Notes: a model not told the origin generated them from the letters alone. A stretch of 64,000 nucleotides of DNA from Ambrosia x helenae (GCA_030844895.1 CM061231.1:88322706-88386705), one strand, 5' to 3'. Positions 33,003 through 45,467 are shown, counted from the stretch's first letter. Numbers and translations: made by a program.

Positions 33003-35591
33003 TCATTCAGCTTCAGCAGAGACATGTCTTGATTCGAACGCGCGCTTAGGAAATAAATGGGGATACTTAGCCTTCATTTGATCTTCCCGTTCCCAAGTGA
33101 ACTCCGGTCCACGATTAGAGTTCCAACGGACTTTAACAATGCGGATTTTACTCCGGCGAAGGCTACGGATTTTATAGTCGAGAATTTCAACCGGTTCCTC
33201 CACGATACGCAGACGGTCATCCACCTTGATCTCTTCGAGAGGAACAACCAAAGATTCATCCGCCAAACACTTCTTCAGATTAGAAACATGGAAGACATTA
33301 TGAACATTACTGAGCTCAGCCGGCAGATCAAGCCTGTATGCTACCGGTCCAATCCGTTCCAGGATTGCGAACGGTCCCACATACCGAGGATTCAATTTGC
33401 CCCGCTTCCCAAAACGTATAACGCCCTTCCACGGAGATACCTTCAATAAAACCCTGTCGCCAACCTCGAACTCCAAAGGTTTGCGACGACGATCGGCATA
33501 GCTCTTTTGACGATCCCGAGCTGCTGCCATGCGGTTACGGATTTGTACGATCTTTTCGGAAGTCTCGTACACAAGTTCCGGGCCGGTGAGTTGACTCTCA
33601 CCCACCTCGGCCCAACAAAGAGGAGACCGGCATTTCCGCCCGTAAAGAGCCTCGAACGGAGCTGCCTTGATGCTAGAATGGTAACTGTTGTTGTAGGAGA
33701 ATTCCACCAACGGTAAATGACTCTCCCACCCCTTGCCAAAATCGATCACACATGCCCGAAGCATGTCTTCTAGCGTTTGGATTGTCCGCTCACTTTGACC
33801 GTCAGTTTGCGGATGGTATGCTGTGCTCATGTCTAACTGAGTACCCAGAGCCTTATGCAAAGACTTCCAGAAGTTAGAGGCGAACCGAGGATCACGATCA
33901 GAAATAATAGAGACAGGCACCCCGTGCCGAGAGACCACTTCCTTGAGATATAACCGTGCCAAACGCTCGAGACCATCGGTCTCTTTGATAGCGAGGAAGT
34001 GTGCAGACTTTGTCAACCTATCGACAATTACCCAGATCATGTCGCAACCACTGGGCGATTTCGGGAGTTTGGTCACAAAGTCCATCGTAATCCGCTCCCA
34101 CTTCCACTCGGGGATTTCAGGCTGTTGCAGAAGGCCGGATGGTTTTTGATACTCAACTTTGACCTTGGCACAGGTCAAGCACTTGCTCACGTACGAAGCC
34201 ACGTCCGCCTTCATGTTCGGCCACCAATAAAGTATCTTCAAGTCTTGATACATCTTATCGGAGCCAGGGTGAATAGAGTACCGGGACTTGTGAGCTTCAT
34301 CAAGAACGAGCTCCCGCAAGCCCCCAAATAAAGGAACCCAAATACGTTCAGCGAAATAGTGTAACCCATCGGATCTGAGTTCAAGGTGGCTATCAGCACC
34401 ATGCATGGTTTCAGCCTTAAGGTTTTCCTCCTTCAAAGCTTCTTGCTGCGCTGAACGGATTCGATCAGGTAAGCCGGAATGGATAGTGAGCTGAAGAGCT
34501 CGAACACGACGAGGTTTAGCCGTTTCCTTCCTGCTCAAGGCGTCTGCGACCACATTCGCCTTGCCAGGATGGTATTTGATAGCGCACTCGTAGTCATTAA
34601 GAAGCTCGACCCAACGACGCTGCCTTATATTCAACACCTTCTGATCAAAGATATGCTGGAGGCTCTTGTGATCGGTGTAAATAGTGCATTTGGTACCGTA
34701 CAAGTAATGCCTCCAAATCTTTAAAGCAAAGACCACCGCACCCAACTCCAGATCATGGGTGGGATAGTTTTTCTCATGAACCTTAAGCTGGCGAGAAGCA
34801 TAGGCGATGACCTTCTCGCGCTGCATCAGTACACAACCGAGACCCCGGATAGAAGCGTCACAATAAACCACAAAATCGTCCGTACCCTCAGGCAAGGACA
34901 AGATAGGAGCAGAACAGAGTTTAGCCTTTAACATCTGGAAGGCTGACTCCTGAGAATCACCCCAGTCGAACTTTCGGTCCTTCTGGGTAAGCGAGGTGAG
35001 GGGTTGAGCGATCTTCGAAAATCCCTCAATAAAACGACGGTAATAACCTGCAAGGCCTAGGAATTGCCGCACCTCAGATGGCGTCTTTGGTGCTTCCCAG
35101 TCTTTAATGGCCTCGATCTTTGCTGGGTCTACGTGAATTCCTTTCTCATTAACAACATGACCAAGGAATTGAACTTCACGCAACCAGAAGCTACACTTGG
35201 AAAACTTAGCGTACAGCTGTTCCCGCCTCAGAAGTTCCAAAACAAGACGTAAGTGTTCCTGGTGGTCCACCTCGTTCTTAGAATAGACCAGAATATCATC
35301 AATGAAGACAATCACGAACTTATCAAGATAAGGCTTACAAACACGGTTCATCAGATCCATAAAGATGGCAGGTGCGTTGGTGAGACCAAAAGGCATGACC
35401 AGGAATTCAAAGTGGCCATAGCGAGTTCGAAAGGCGGTCTTCGGAATGTCAGCTTCTTGAACCCTCAACTGATGGTACCCCGATCTCAAATCGATCTTCG
35501 AATAGAAACTAGAACCCTGAAGCTGGTCAAACAAGTCATCGATGCGGGGAAGAGGATAGCGATTCTTGATGGTAACCTTATTCAACTCCGG
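33003..35591 (-). pseudogene. pol of element B, part 2: RT, RNase H, integrase, chromodomain
   Basis: Minus-strand frame resuming after a one-base loss: reverse transcriptase (ELNKVTIKNRYPLPRIDDL, then FIDDILVYS with the catalytic DD), RNase H (VVYCDAS, TDHKSLQHIFD), integrase zinc finger (HKSRYSIHPGSDKMYQDL ... CLTCAKVK), DDE core (MDFVTKLPKS, ISDRDPRF, HPQTDGQSERTIQT) and a chromodomain-like tail (RIVKVRWNSNRGPEFTWERE ... YPHLF). The chromodomain directs integration to marked chromatin in known chromoviruses. Apart from the frame break the sequence looks intact, in keeping with the near-identical LTRs. Confidence 0.95.
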
Positions 35592-35592
35592 T
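35588..35592 (-). other. Single-base frameshift in the RT of element B
   Basis: The minus strand reads GACTACCGGAGTTG where the family has an extra G (CGGGAG, for Asp-Tyr-Arg-Glu-Leu). One G lost from a three-G run splits an otherwise intact frame. It is either a real mutation or an assembly error in a homopolymer. Confidence 0.85.
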
Positions 35593-37437
35593 AGTCGATA
35601 CACATCCGCAGGCTTCCGTCCTTCTTCTTGACAAACAAAATAGGGGCTCCCCACGGGGACGAACTAGGTCGAATGAAACCCTTCTCTAACAGCTCCTGCA
35701 ACTGGTTCGATAATTCCTGCATCTCGGGAGGTGCAAGACGATAAGGGGCACGAGCAATAGGGGCCGCACCCGGAGCAAGTTCAATACCAAATTCGACCTG
35801 GCGATAAGGAGGAAGACCAGGTAAGTCTTCAGGAAATACATCGGGAAAGTCGCGGACAACAGGAATATCTTCAATCTTCTTCTCCTCTTCAGACGAAACC
35901 GAAACAAGTGCCAGAATGGCAGAATACCCCTTCCGAAGATACTTATAGGCTTTCATACACGAAATGATACTCAACGGGACCCCGCTCTTCTCACCGTGCA
36001 CCAACAAAATTTCTCCATCAGGGAGAGGAAGTCGAATGACTTTATCAAAACAAACGATCTCGGCATGATACAGGGACAACCAATCCATACCCACGACAAC
36101 ATCGAAACTACCCAAGGACACCGGCATAAGATCAATAGGGAAGGAATAACCCGACAACTCAAGGCGACACTCCCTAAGGACGTGCGTCGCCTCAACTTTC
36201 TTACCATCAGCCAATTCTATCAAGTACTTAGCCTCTAAAGGTGTAGGTACCCTATCAAGCAATTGACTAAACCCAAGAGATATGAAACTCTTATCGGCGC
36301 CAGAATCAAATAAAACCGTAGCATAGCGATTATCGAGGAGAAACGTACCAGTAACAGTGTCGGGGTCTTGTCGAGCACCGCTCGAACCAATCACGAAGGC
36401 GCGAGCATTCCTGCCTCCGCCTCCATTGTTTCCATTACCCGCCCCATTCTTCCCGGCTTCACCCTGCTTCAACTTGGGGCATTCCCGCTTGTAGTGACCA
36501 AGTTCACCACAATTGTAGCACCCCTGTTTACCCTGATTTCCCTGGGGAGCAGCGACAGGAGGAGCCGGAGTAGGTGTAGCAGGAGGGTTCCGGTTACCCT
36601 GGAGATTAACCCTGCAATCCTTTGCCTGGTGCCCAAACTTATGGCACCTGTGGCAACGGTTCCGGTCCTCGCAACGACCGTTGTGGTGAAATCCACACTG
36701 GTCACATTTCGGCTTCTTCCCAATATAACCCCCTGGTTTCTGCTCAGACGATGATCCCCCAACATCAGACTTCTTTACCTGCTGAGGCTGAGCCGAACTC
36801 GAGCCTTTCCCCACAGCTTCCCACTTCCGTTTGTTGCCATCAGAAGCCTTCACAGCAGCGCCTCGAGGAGGCAAGACCCCTTCAGTCACCTTCATGTTGG
36901 TCAGCCTGTGAGCTGACCGAACTACCTCAGAATAAACAGTGAGATTACCCGCAACGACTAACCCAGCAATCTCCGGTACCAACCCAGCGACGTAATGCTC
37001 AATCCTTCGATATTCAGGTGTGTGCAGATCGGGGCACAACACCGCCAACTCATTGTGCCTAGCAGTATAAGCTTCAATCTCAGAACCCACCATCTTATGG
37101 TTCCAGACTTCATGCTCGAGCTTCTGGATCTCATCCCTCGGGCAGTACTCATTTTTCAGCAGCTGAATGAATTCTGCCCAGGGCATGGCGTGGGCTTCCC
37201 CAATGCCCATAGTCTGGGTGGTGGAGTTCCACCAAGTCAAGGCTTGACCCTCCAGGGTCGCAGAAGCATATTTCACCCGGTCGCCCTCCGGGCAGTTGCA
37301 CATCGAGAAAACAGATTCGATTTTCTCCAACCATCGGAGCAGTCCCACTGCCCCTTCAGTGCCGCTAAAGTTGTGAGGTTTACAATCCATAAACTTTTTA
37401 TAAGAACACTGGGGCGGAGGAGGATTGACAGCACCAC
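35592..37437 (-). CDS. gag-pol of element B, part 1: gag exon 2, protease, RT start
   Basis: Starts just after a TTCCAG acceptor at 37438 and runs in one frame: capsid region (FSGTEGAVGLLRWLEKIES), a Cys/His-rich segment with a knuckle (CHRCHKFGHQAKDC), a second knuckle (CYNCGELGHYKRECP), a Gly-Asn-rich linker, protease (VLFDSGADKSFIS), and the start of reverse transcriptase (PSSSPWGAPILFVKKKDGSL ... CIDYR), where the frame breaks. A Met in this frame at 37558 would need translation of intron sequence, so the true N-terminus is more likely the exon at 37694-37517. Confidence 0.9.
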
Positions 37438-37516
37438 CTGGAACAGACACACATGTGAGTATCAAGGAAAGGTAAAGTACCCCAGAACGAGGTAGAATAG
37501 ATGAGAATCGACGTAC
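37438..37516 (-). other. Probable spliceosomal intron in gag of element B (79 bp)
   Basis: Minus strand: GGGTG|GTACGT at the 5' end and a pyrimidine-rich GTGTGTCTGTTCCAG|GTGG at the 3' end. Its removal joins the Gly/Arg-rich N-terminal exon in frame to the capsid exon. Retention adds one base to the frame (79 is 3x26+1) and ends translation after 98 residues. Splicing is inferred from sites and frame. Confidence 0.7.
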
Positions 37517-37694
37517 CACCCATAGCATTATGAGCGGCTTGGAATGCAGCCAAAGCAATATTCACGTGCTGCTGCGTCAGATTATCCAGCTCAGCTTGGG
37601 TCATATTAATGTTCCCGCGGCCACCGCCGCCACCACGGCCGCCACCGCGACCGCCGGCACGGCCGCCCCTGCGACCTCCACGAGCTCCCGACAT
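37517..37694 (-). CDS. gag exon 1 of element B (RG-rich N-terminus)
   Basis: Begins MSGARGGRRGGRAGGRGGG, followed by NINMTQAELDNLTQQHVNIA and a short helix, and ends ...NAMGG at the donor. A basic Gly/Arg-rich N-terminus and an LxxLxxQ helix are common at the start of gag in this lineage. The start codon lies about 600 bp from the PBS. Confidence 0.75.
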
Positions 37695-38299
37695 CTTCTG
37701 TCACAACATGAAACAAAAGATTTAGGCCTGCCCGTGGTATAACCCATTAGGAATTTCAAGAAATTAGACCGAGCCCTGCTCGGGTCCATCCGTTCAAGCC
37801 CAAAGTCCGCCAGGGATCCCATGCATCACAGTTTATGATCTCGTGTGCACCCGACATGATAAACTGTTCCACATGGTCCTCCAGGCGCGCTTTAAGTTTG
37901 AAGTTCAAGTCACCGAACACTAGCGCCCAATCATGATATTATCATAAGTATAAGTACAATATAATATGCATAAGAACGGGCGTGTTCATTAGGGCATAGA
38001 GGGGAGATGTCCAAATCTCTGGACAGATCTCAAGAGTACGCCGAAGCTACCCCAATGCACACTGCCGTCAAGAGAGTTCAATAGTATATCGTTCGCCATT
38101 GGATCAAAGTAAGGACGAGTCAAGGAATAGGATGATAAGAAGTAAATAGATGATGTAGCGTAGTAGATGATGACACCGACACCCCGACAAGTCATATTGT
38201 TACCCACTTGCTAAGACTCGACTAATTGTGACCGTCTAGTGTGTGCAACTCAGTTATAGACTAGACTCTACATGCAGTCTCAGTTCACTATAACCGTTG
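37695..38299 (-). other. 5' leader of element B
   Basis: About 600 bp between PBS and gag with no long open frame. It carries none of the leader block shared by A and C, which fits a separate packaging system. Confidence 0.6.
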
Positions 38300-38311
38300 G
38301 CTCTGATACCA
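38300..38311 (-). other. Primer-binding site of element B (tRNA-iMet)
   Basis: Minus-strand TGGTATCAGAGC begins three bases from the 5' LTR end (38315), at the same spacing as in element A. Confidence 0.95.
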
Positions 38312-38314
38312 ATC

Positions 38315-40956
38315 TGTCACACCCTCAAATTCCACGTGCGGGGTTTTACCGCGAGGCGCGTGACACACCAGGATCTCAGTCAACGATCACAATAAACATA
38401 CAACAAACATGCATTCAAGATTATATTTAAACCAAAATATAATGCTTTGAGCTGTAAACCAGCAGCGGAAGCATTCTTGTTTACAACCAAAAGACATAAC
38501 ATTGTTTACAAAGACATTGTTTAATATGTTTCCAAAATAATAGACGCCGTGCATGACCTCGTGCGCCTAGTCCGACAACCGCTACCTTAGCGACCTGAGA
38601 AAACATGCCAAAAATGTCAACATATAATGCTGGTGAGTTCACAGGTTTTCTTTTATAAAGTGTTGTCACAAGTTTTACAAAGATCATTCCCGTTAATACT
38701 ATGTCATGAGAACGTTAGCTAGACGTTAAGTGTTTTTACTACTACGGTTGGGAACCCATTACTAAACGTTTCCAAAAGTTGATACCAGCCCAGAATGACT
38801 GGGCTACCGATGCCTCGGTAACCCGATAGGTAGAGACAATATGCACTCGCCCGGCCCCGCCGTCGAGTGGGGTTTGTGAGGCCCAATAGATCTATCCACA
38901 TTTCCCTCGTTGTGCGTGCCAGCACATTCATGGTTTCCCCCTGGGACTTTCCACAAAAGCCGTATAGTAACATAAAGTGCCCATAGTATAACATGACCTT
39001 TAAATAGTTCGTACAAAGCATGTTTCTCCCCCAAAAGCAAAACAGTAAAAGTGGGGCTGTGAAACTCACCTTGGTTTGCGTTACTTGAAAATAGTTAAAT
39101 GATTATGTTATGATAGCCCCAGATAGCGGCGACCTATCATAAGAAGCGTATAAGTATTGGACTAATAACCCGCAGGCTAACTAGTCCCCGAATGTCCAGA
39201 CCGTGACCTTAAACGTTTGAAAACACCTTTAACTGTTAGACCGACCGTGCCAGACAAGACCCGACATCCCATTGGTGACCCGACATCCCACGTGTTAGAT
39301 AAATGCAAGACATCATGCAACATATGCAATTAAACACTTAGCACGCGCAACAATTCACCTAGTCTAGCATAATGTCCAATTAACGCATAAACAGGTCCGA
39401 ACACGTCTTACTAAGTCATTGGGTGTATCCCGGGGTTCCTAACATGTTCCTAGGTGTCAAATCGTGTTCCGGGATGTCAAAACGCGTTCACGACAGCAGT
39501 ACATGCGATTAGGAAGGTTACACGCGAGTAGGCAATAGCCTATAGGCGATTAGGGGGCCTAATCGCATGAAGTATAGGCGATTAGGGTCCCAATCGCCCC
39601 AAAGTCTGCATAATCGCCTATAGCTCAGGCGATTAGGATGCCTAATCGCCTGCAGCTGCTGTACAACGAGTTTTCGCGCGTTAAACCCTCCAAATCAGAT
39701 CCGAAACATGCAACAACACCCAATATCAAACCTAAATCATTTACCAACCCTTTTCAAGCAAAAACCCCCAACATATCACTGATCTAGCATGTTCTATGCA
39801 ATTATTTCCTAAAATGGCAAAGTACTAGGTTTCTTCTACCAACCTTATCTTTCCTTAAATGGAAATAATCAGATTTCAAGCTCTACAACATGTAACTCAT
39901 AAAATCTCTGATCTAACATCTTCCTAGTGTGAATTCTAACAACATTGCATCAACAATCACACCATAATCATCCTAAATCCTCAAGAACATACAAATGGGT
40001 CAAAATATGCATTTTCTTCAAAACACCATAATAATGGCTAAGATTCTAAGACAACCTTCCTAATGACCTCTACATAACAGAAGTACAATCATATCTTAAA
40101 AACATTCATGTTAAAATCACCAATAAGACCAACATTTGCATATAAACTTCACATATAACAAGCATTAAGGTGTAAACTTGGTTTAAGACTCTTTTGAAAG
40201 GTTTTAAAGACACATTTGGTAAAACAAGGTCTGGAACTTTGGGGGAACTCGAAATAACAACTTTACAAAGGTTAGGGATGAAGAACACACCTTGGATTTT
40301 GCTAAAGAAAGGTGTATAAGCTTGGGGATGGTGATTTTTGTAGCAAAATGAGTTCCAGAGGTGTTCTAAGGTGTGTGGGTGGTTTGGGAGCAGCTAGGGT
40401 TGTTCTAGAGGTGTTTGGGGAGTTAAGGGTTCTATTTATAGGTGTTTTGACCCGGACCCTGCAGTATGGGCGATTAGCAGATCCTTATACGCGATTGGGG
40501 GCCTAATCGCGTGTAACATCAGGCGATTAGGTCCCAATCGCCTATAACTTCTCCTACTCGCCCCTTGTTCATGCGATTAGGAGTCCTCCCCAGCTCCTAA
40601 TCGCCTATAAGGTCTGGAAATGGGTTTTTGGCGCGTTAAACACTATTTTAACATATTTAAACACGTATTCACATACCGATAAGTCACATAATGATTCCAA
40701 ACATATAATGCATGATAACTAACACGTTTACATCCGTTCACCAATTACCGGGACTCGAGACTCGTGTGTGCATTAAACCCGGCGATTCCACGAATCGCCG
40801 ATTCTTGTACCCATAGTTATGGACCGACTCCCGATGACTCCCCCGAATCATCGTACCGACTCGACTGACCTCGTTAAGGACGTAATATGCATGACTCGCT
40901 AAGGTAGACTTACTAGTTTAGTCAACGTTACTAACCTGAGTTTGCCGGGTGTCACA
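38315..40956 (-). repeat. 5' LTR of element B
   Basis: Near-identical copy of 30235-32875. It includes the active-promoter candidate: TATAAATAGA on the minus strand at 40440-40431, with the palindromic cluster (about 40466-40611) immediately upstream. Confidence 0.97.
40431..40440 (-). promoter_or_regulatory. TATA box of element B
   Basis: TATAAATAGA on the minus strand, about 516 bp into the LTR in the element's own orientation, followed by an AACCCTTAAC leader. Position and sequence match the TATA box of element A. Confidence 0.75.
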
Positions 40957-40961
40957 TGTTT

Positions 40962-41457
40962 GACCATGTTAAAAACCATAAGGTGATTTTTATTACATTT
41001 TCTTTGATACTATAGTTTATCTCCTCCCAAAAATAGCTAGAGTGCGAACTTCAATTAGATAGAATTAGAATTAGAATGATTTTTGTTGTCTACCTTTTGT
41101 ACATTGACAATTAGTTAATGGATTTTGATTGTTTAACAAGTAACGAATACATTTATATTACGCTAACCAAAAAACGATCGGCAACACCCGCTGCTGTAAA
41201 TTATAAATTGTTGACTCCACTGCAACGTGCGAGCTCACAATACAATATCCCGCCTGCATAAACAAATTTTGTACCAGAAACACACGTGGGGGCTCGAATG
41301 TAACATATTATTACTTAGGTGCTTTAACCAACCGACATAAATTGTTATCTTACTTTCCTCACCGTTTAGACGGTACTTCAAATAAAGCAGAAAACAAACA
41401 GCGAGCTGATTAACCAAACAACATGCAGTCCCGCTGCAACGCGCGGGCTCTTGCTAC
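40962..41457 (+). other. Right arm of the Helitron candidate
   Basis: AT-rich, with no recognised coding sequence. It ends with the hairpin CCCGCTGCAACGCGCGGG (41430-41447) and CTAC at 41454-41457. Confidence 0.5.
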
Positions 41458-42904
41458 TATGTAATAATACATTGATGTTTTCCTTTGATTGGAAGAATCA
41501 TTTGAAAACATCAATTTGAAGTAGTTTACCAACAAACTGTTGTTAATCTATTTTCCTTTGATTGAAACAATCTTTCGAAAAATTTGTGGAAATAGATTTA
41601 AAAGTAATATCATAATGCATATTGAATGGAGAGATGTAAAGTGAGAATACTGAAAATGATTGTTGGGAATTCATCCCCTTTTATAGACTGAAATATAATA
41701 ATTATTCGTAAAGTTGGTTTTCAACTTTATTAGTTGGATTTCAAGTAAATAGAAAGTTGGAAGTTAGTTTTCGAAATTTTAATTTATTTTTTATAGAATG
41801 AAAGACAACTGCAACACAACAATAATAATAAAATAATGTTTTTAATAAAGTTACTTCAAAACCGTAATCATTATTTTTGAGTTGTTGATATGGGTAGTAA
41901 ATGATGAATTTTGCTAGTTTCCCACCGAGACAACTATTCAAATTCTTTTCTTTTTCTAAAATACAAATTTCCAAACTAACACAAATACTATTTACCAATA
42001 TTTATAATAAACATGTGATATTTTACGTTTTTCATATTATAAATAAATGTTTAACTTCTATCTTATGTAAATCGGACATAAAAGGTTGTTTAACTTCATT
42101 TGGTAAAAAGAAGTTGTCATTAACAATAGTTATTTAAAAAATACTTACCTAATAACCGTTAATCAAAATTCCATAATTTGAGTTAGTAACATTGTTTGTT
42201 TCAAGATACCAGTTAATCTGTTTGATAAGATCTGTTGCAAATCATTTAATTGATGGTTATGCGTCTGCTACACGTAATCTCTGATTAATAGTGATACAGC
42301 TGAGGATTATATACTGATAAGGAGATTTTTCTAGAACACCTATTACGACGAAGAGTTGTGGATTCAAATAGATATTCTTCAGCAGTTTGTTCAAACAATT
42401 GTTGCTTAAAAATAAACTAACGAATCATATATCTTTTTTTTAAACAATTATTATAAACAAAATATAAAAAACATAAACAAACAAAATGCTATGGTCTGTT
42501 TACTGAACAGCAAATTAAAAACTCAAATAGCTGTTATAGAATTCAACTTTATATTATTACAATCGCATAATTTGAATGAAATATTTAATCTAACAAAGGT
42601 ACATAGAATATCCATAACGATACAAAACTCACCAAAATATAAAAAACGTAACGGAAAGAAGAATTCTAAGAAAAAACTCCAATATCCATACAAAACTCAA
42701 GTAATGCTAACTATGACATTCAATACAAAACTAAAGTAATGCTAACTATGACATTTCTTCCATTCGAATAAAAAAAAAACATTCAAATACAGGCAGAAAA
42801 CGACCAAAAAAACTGAAGAAAACAAAAACAAAAAGAAAAATAACTACACATAATAGCTCTAAATCCTCAAGAATCAGAGACATATTATTTCTCTATACAC
42901 CCAT
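41458..42904. repeat. Tandem non-coding unit U3
   Basis: Direct-orientation relative of U2, starting TTGATGTTTTCCTTTGATTG (about 41472). It lacks the LINE insertion and about 500 bp of U2. No coding content; the open frames at 41741-41998 and 42491-42739 are AT-rich noise. It is cut on the right by the B-family LTR E1. Confidence 0.65.
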
Positions 42905-43778
42905 TGTGACACCCGACAAACTCCGGTTAATAACTTTCGCCAAACTAGTAAGTCTAACTTAGCGAGTCATGCATATTACACACTTAACTGGGTCAGTTGA
43001 GTCGTTATGAGGGTTCGGGAATCATTGGGAGTCATTACAATGAGCCACAGGATCATTGGGAGTCGGTCCATAACCATGTGTACACGAATTGGTGATTTGT
43101 AGAATCACCGGGTTAATGCACACACGCAAGTCTTGAGTCCCGGGAATTGGTGAACGAGTATGAACGTGTTAGTTATCGTGCTTTATATGTTTAAAATCAT
43201 CATGTGACTTGTCGGTATGTGGATACGTGCTTATATGTGTTAAAATAGTGTTTAACGCGCCAAAAACCCAAATGACCATGTTGTATGCGAGTAGGGAGCC
43301 TTATAAGCGATTAGGAAGCCTTCATGCGATTACAAGTGGGCGATTAGCCCTACTCACATGCTGTTATAGGCGATTACAAGCCCTAATCGCCTATAACTGC
43401 AACCTACTCGCCTGTTATGTGCCTAACGACTAGAAACGCCTATAAATACCACCCTTATGCTCCAAAACATCATTTGTACAATCCTAACTCACCCCAAAGT
43501 TATTCCACACCATAACGAACCTCTGGAACACGTATATACCTTAAAATCCATCCTTTCAAGCCTTACACATCATCCTTTAGCAAAACCCAAGGTGTGTTAT
43601 TCATCCTAAACCTTTGTTATGCTATTATATTGATCCCTAAAGCTCCAGACCTGGTTTCTTAATGTTTTTGTTCTATGTGGTCTAATCATCCAAGATAGGA
43701 TTTTTATTATTAAAACATGGGGATTCTTGTGTGTTTAATGTGTTCCTGATCTAAATAGGTTGTTAGCATGATTTTTTA
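42905..43778 (+). mobile_element. E1: partial B-family LTR, plus orientation
   Basis: Starts TGTGACACCCGACAAACTCC, matching the B LTR start (TGTGACACCCGGCAAACTCA), and keeps the GCGATTAGG cluster (43277-43420) followed by CCTATAAATACC (TATA, about 43440). It is diverged from B and broken off at 43778 by the oppositely oriented LTR E2. Confidence 0.85.
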
Positions 43779-44937
43779 TGTCACACCCTCAAATTCCACG
43801 TGCGGGGTTTTACCGCGAGGCGCGTGACACACCAGGATCTAAGTCAACGGTCACAATGAATGACAACTATACGTAAAAAGATACGTAAACCAAACCATGC
43901 ATAATTCAAAAACCGTGATCCAAAAAGTAGTGGGAGCATTTTAAGTTTACAAAATCCAATCAAAAGTAAAACATGAGTTTAGAATTTTAACATCACAAAA
44001 GTATGATCCTAGATGTGAGTGTGACTCCGTGCGCCTAGCCCGACTGCTGCTACCTTGCGACATGAGAAAACATGCTAAAAAGTCAACATATAATGCTGGT
44101 GAGTTCACAGGTTTTATAATAAACGTTTCGTTAATTCTTTGAAAACCGTTACCATTACTACTATGCTGTGGGAATGCTAGCTAGGCGTTAAGTTAATTAC
44201 TACTACGGTTGAAACCATTGCTGACTGTGTGTGTTACTGTGTGATACCCTTCGGACTACCGTCATCCCCAGTAGGCCCTGTGTGATCGAGACAATATGCA
44301 CCCGCCCGGCGTCCAGCCGTCGAGTGGGGTTTGTCAGGCCCAATAGCGCTATCCATATTTCCCCTCTACATACCCGTATTAGTGGTTTCAATGGGATTTA
44401 GATGAGCCGTATAGTAATATAATGATAGCCATAGTATAACTTGAAATCATGTGTTTAAAATGTGTAAGCATGTTTCTCCCCCGAAAAAAAAAACGATAAG
44501 AGTGGGACCGTGAACTTACCTTAGGTTGCGTCTTCAGTTAAAGAGTAATCCGACATGTGTGTGATAGACCCAACTAGTGGTGACCTATCAATGAGTTTAC
44601 ATAATTGTGATGACTGCTAACCCGAAGGCTAATCAGTCCCCAATTATCCAGACCATAACCGTGTACGTTTGAAAAGATGTTTAAACGTTTTACCGACCAC
44701 ACCCGACATCACATTGGTGACCCGACATTCCACGTGTTAGTCAAATACAAGATATCATGCATACATGTGCAACTATACACTTAACATGCGCAAAAGTTCA
44801 CTAAGTCTAGCATATCGCTCAATTAATGCATAAACGAGTCCGAACACATGTTACCAAGTCATTAGACATGTCACGGGGTTCCTATCATGCTCCTAGGTGT
44901 CAAATCATGTTCCAGGATGTCGAAATACACTAACAAC

Positions 44938-45115
44938 AGCAAAACATGCGATTAGGAAATCAAACATGCAATTAGGAAAGTCAAACAGGCAATTAGGATT
45001 GTAATTGCATGTAATACACACGAATAGGGGTCTACTCAAAAATAGAAACATGCGAGTAGACTCCAATTTCCCCTGCTATAGGCGAGTAGGATTCCTACTC
45101 GCCCCCTGCAGGCCT
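44938..45115. repeat. Diverged GCGATTAGG-type cluster in E2
   Basis: Repeats such as ATGCGATTAGG, CAATTAGG and GGCGAGTAGGATTCCTACTC, at the place matching cluster 1 of element B. The motif has drifted while inverted pairing is partly retained. Confidence 0.7.
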
Positions 45116-45467
45116 GTTCCACTTTTTCGTGCGTTTAACCCTCCAAATCAGATCCGAAACATGTGAAACACCCAATATCAAACCCGAACCATTAACCAAC
45201 CCATTCCAAACAAAGACCCCCAAGTTATCACAGGTCTAACACCCTATTTGCAATTATTTCCAAAAATGACAAAGTACTAGGTAAGATTAAACATGCATAT
45301 CTTTCCTTAAATGGCAAATAATCAGATCCCATCACCTACAACCTTGCAAAACATCATTCCTCTGTTATAATACCCTTATAGTGTGAATCCTAACAACAAA
45401 CAATCATCAAATCATATCATAACACCCTAAATCTTCACGAATAATTCAAATGGGTCAAAATGCATAT

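Larger units (their letters stand above)
30235..40956 (-). mobile_element. Element B: complete, very young Ty3/gypsy chromovirus (minus strand)
   Basis: The element is 10.7 kb, flanked by the perfect duplication TGTTT (30230-30234 and 40957-40961). The two LTRs (2641 and 2642 bp) look identical except for one G in a G run (31487-31490 against 39546-39550). The minus-strand order is LTR, PBS, gag with a probable intron, pol, PPT, LTR. The domain set matches element A but the LTRs are unrelated in sequence. One base is missing from a GGG in the reverse transcriptase. Confidence 0.96.
28459..41457 (+). mobile_element. Helitron candidate hosting a MITE, an enolase fragment and element B
   Basis: The left end A|TCTATACTACTATATAG is Helitron-like. 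The right end CCCGCTGCAACGCGCGGG, then CTCTTG and CTAC followed by T, has the hairpin typical of plant Helitrons but a last base that departs from CTRR. Without element B it would be about 2.3 kb. It contains no Rep/helicase, and carries an enolase exon fragment and a Mutator-type MITE. Both sides join the tandem units U2 and U3. Confidence 0.55.
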
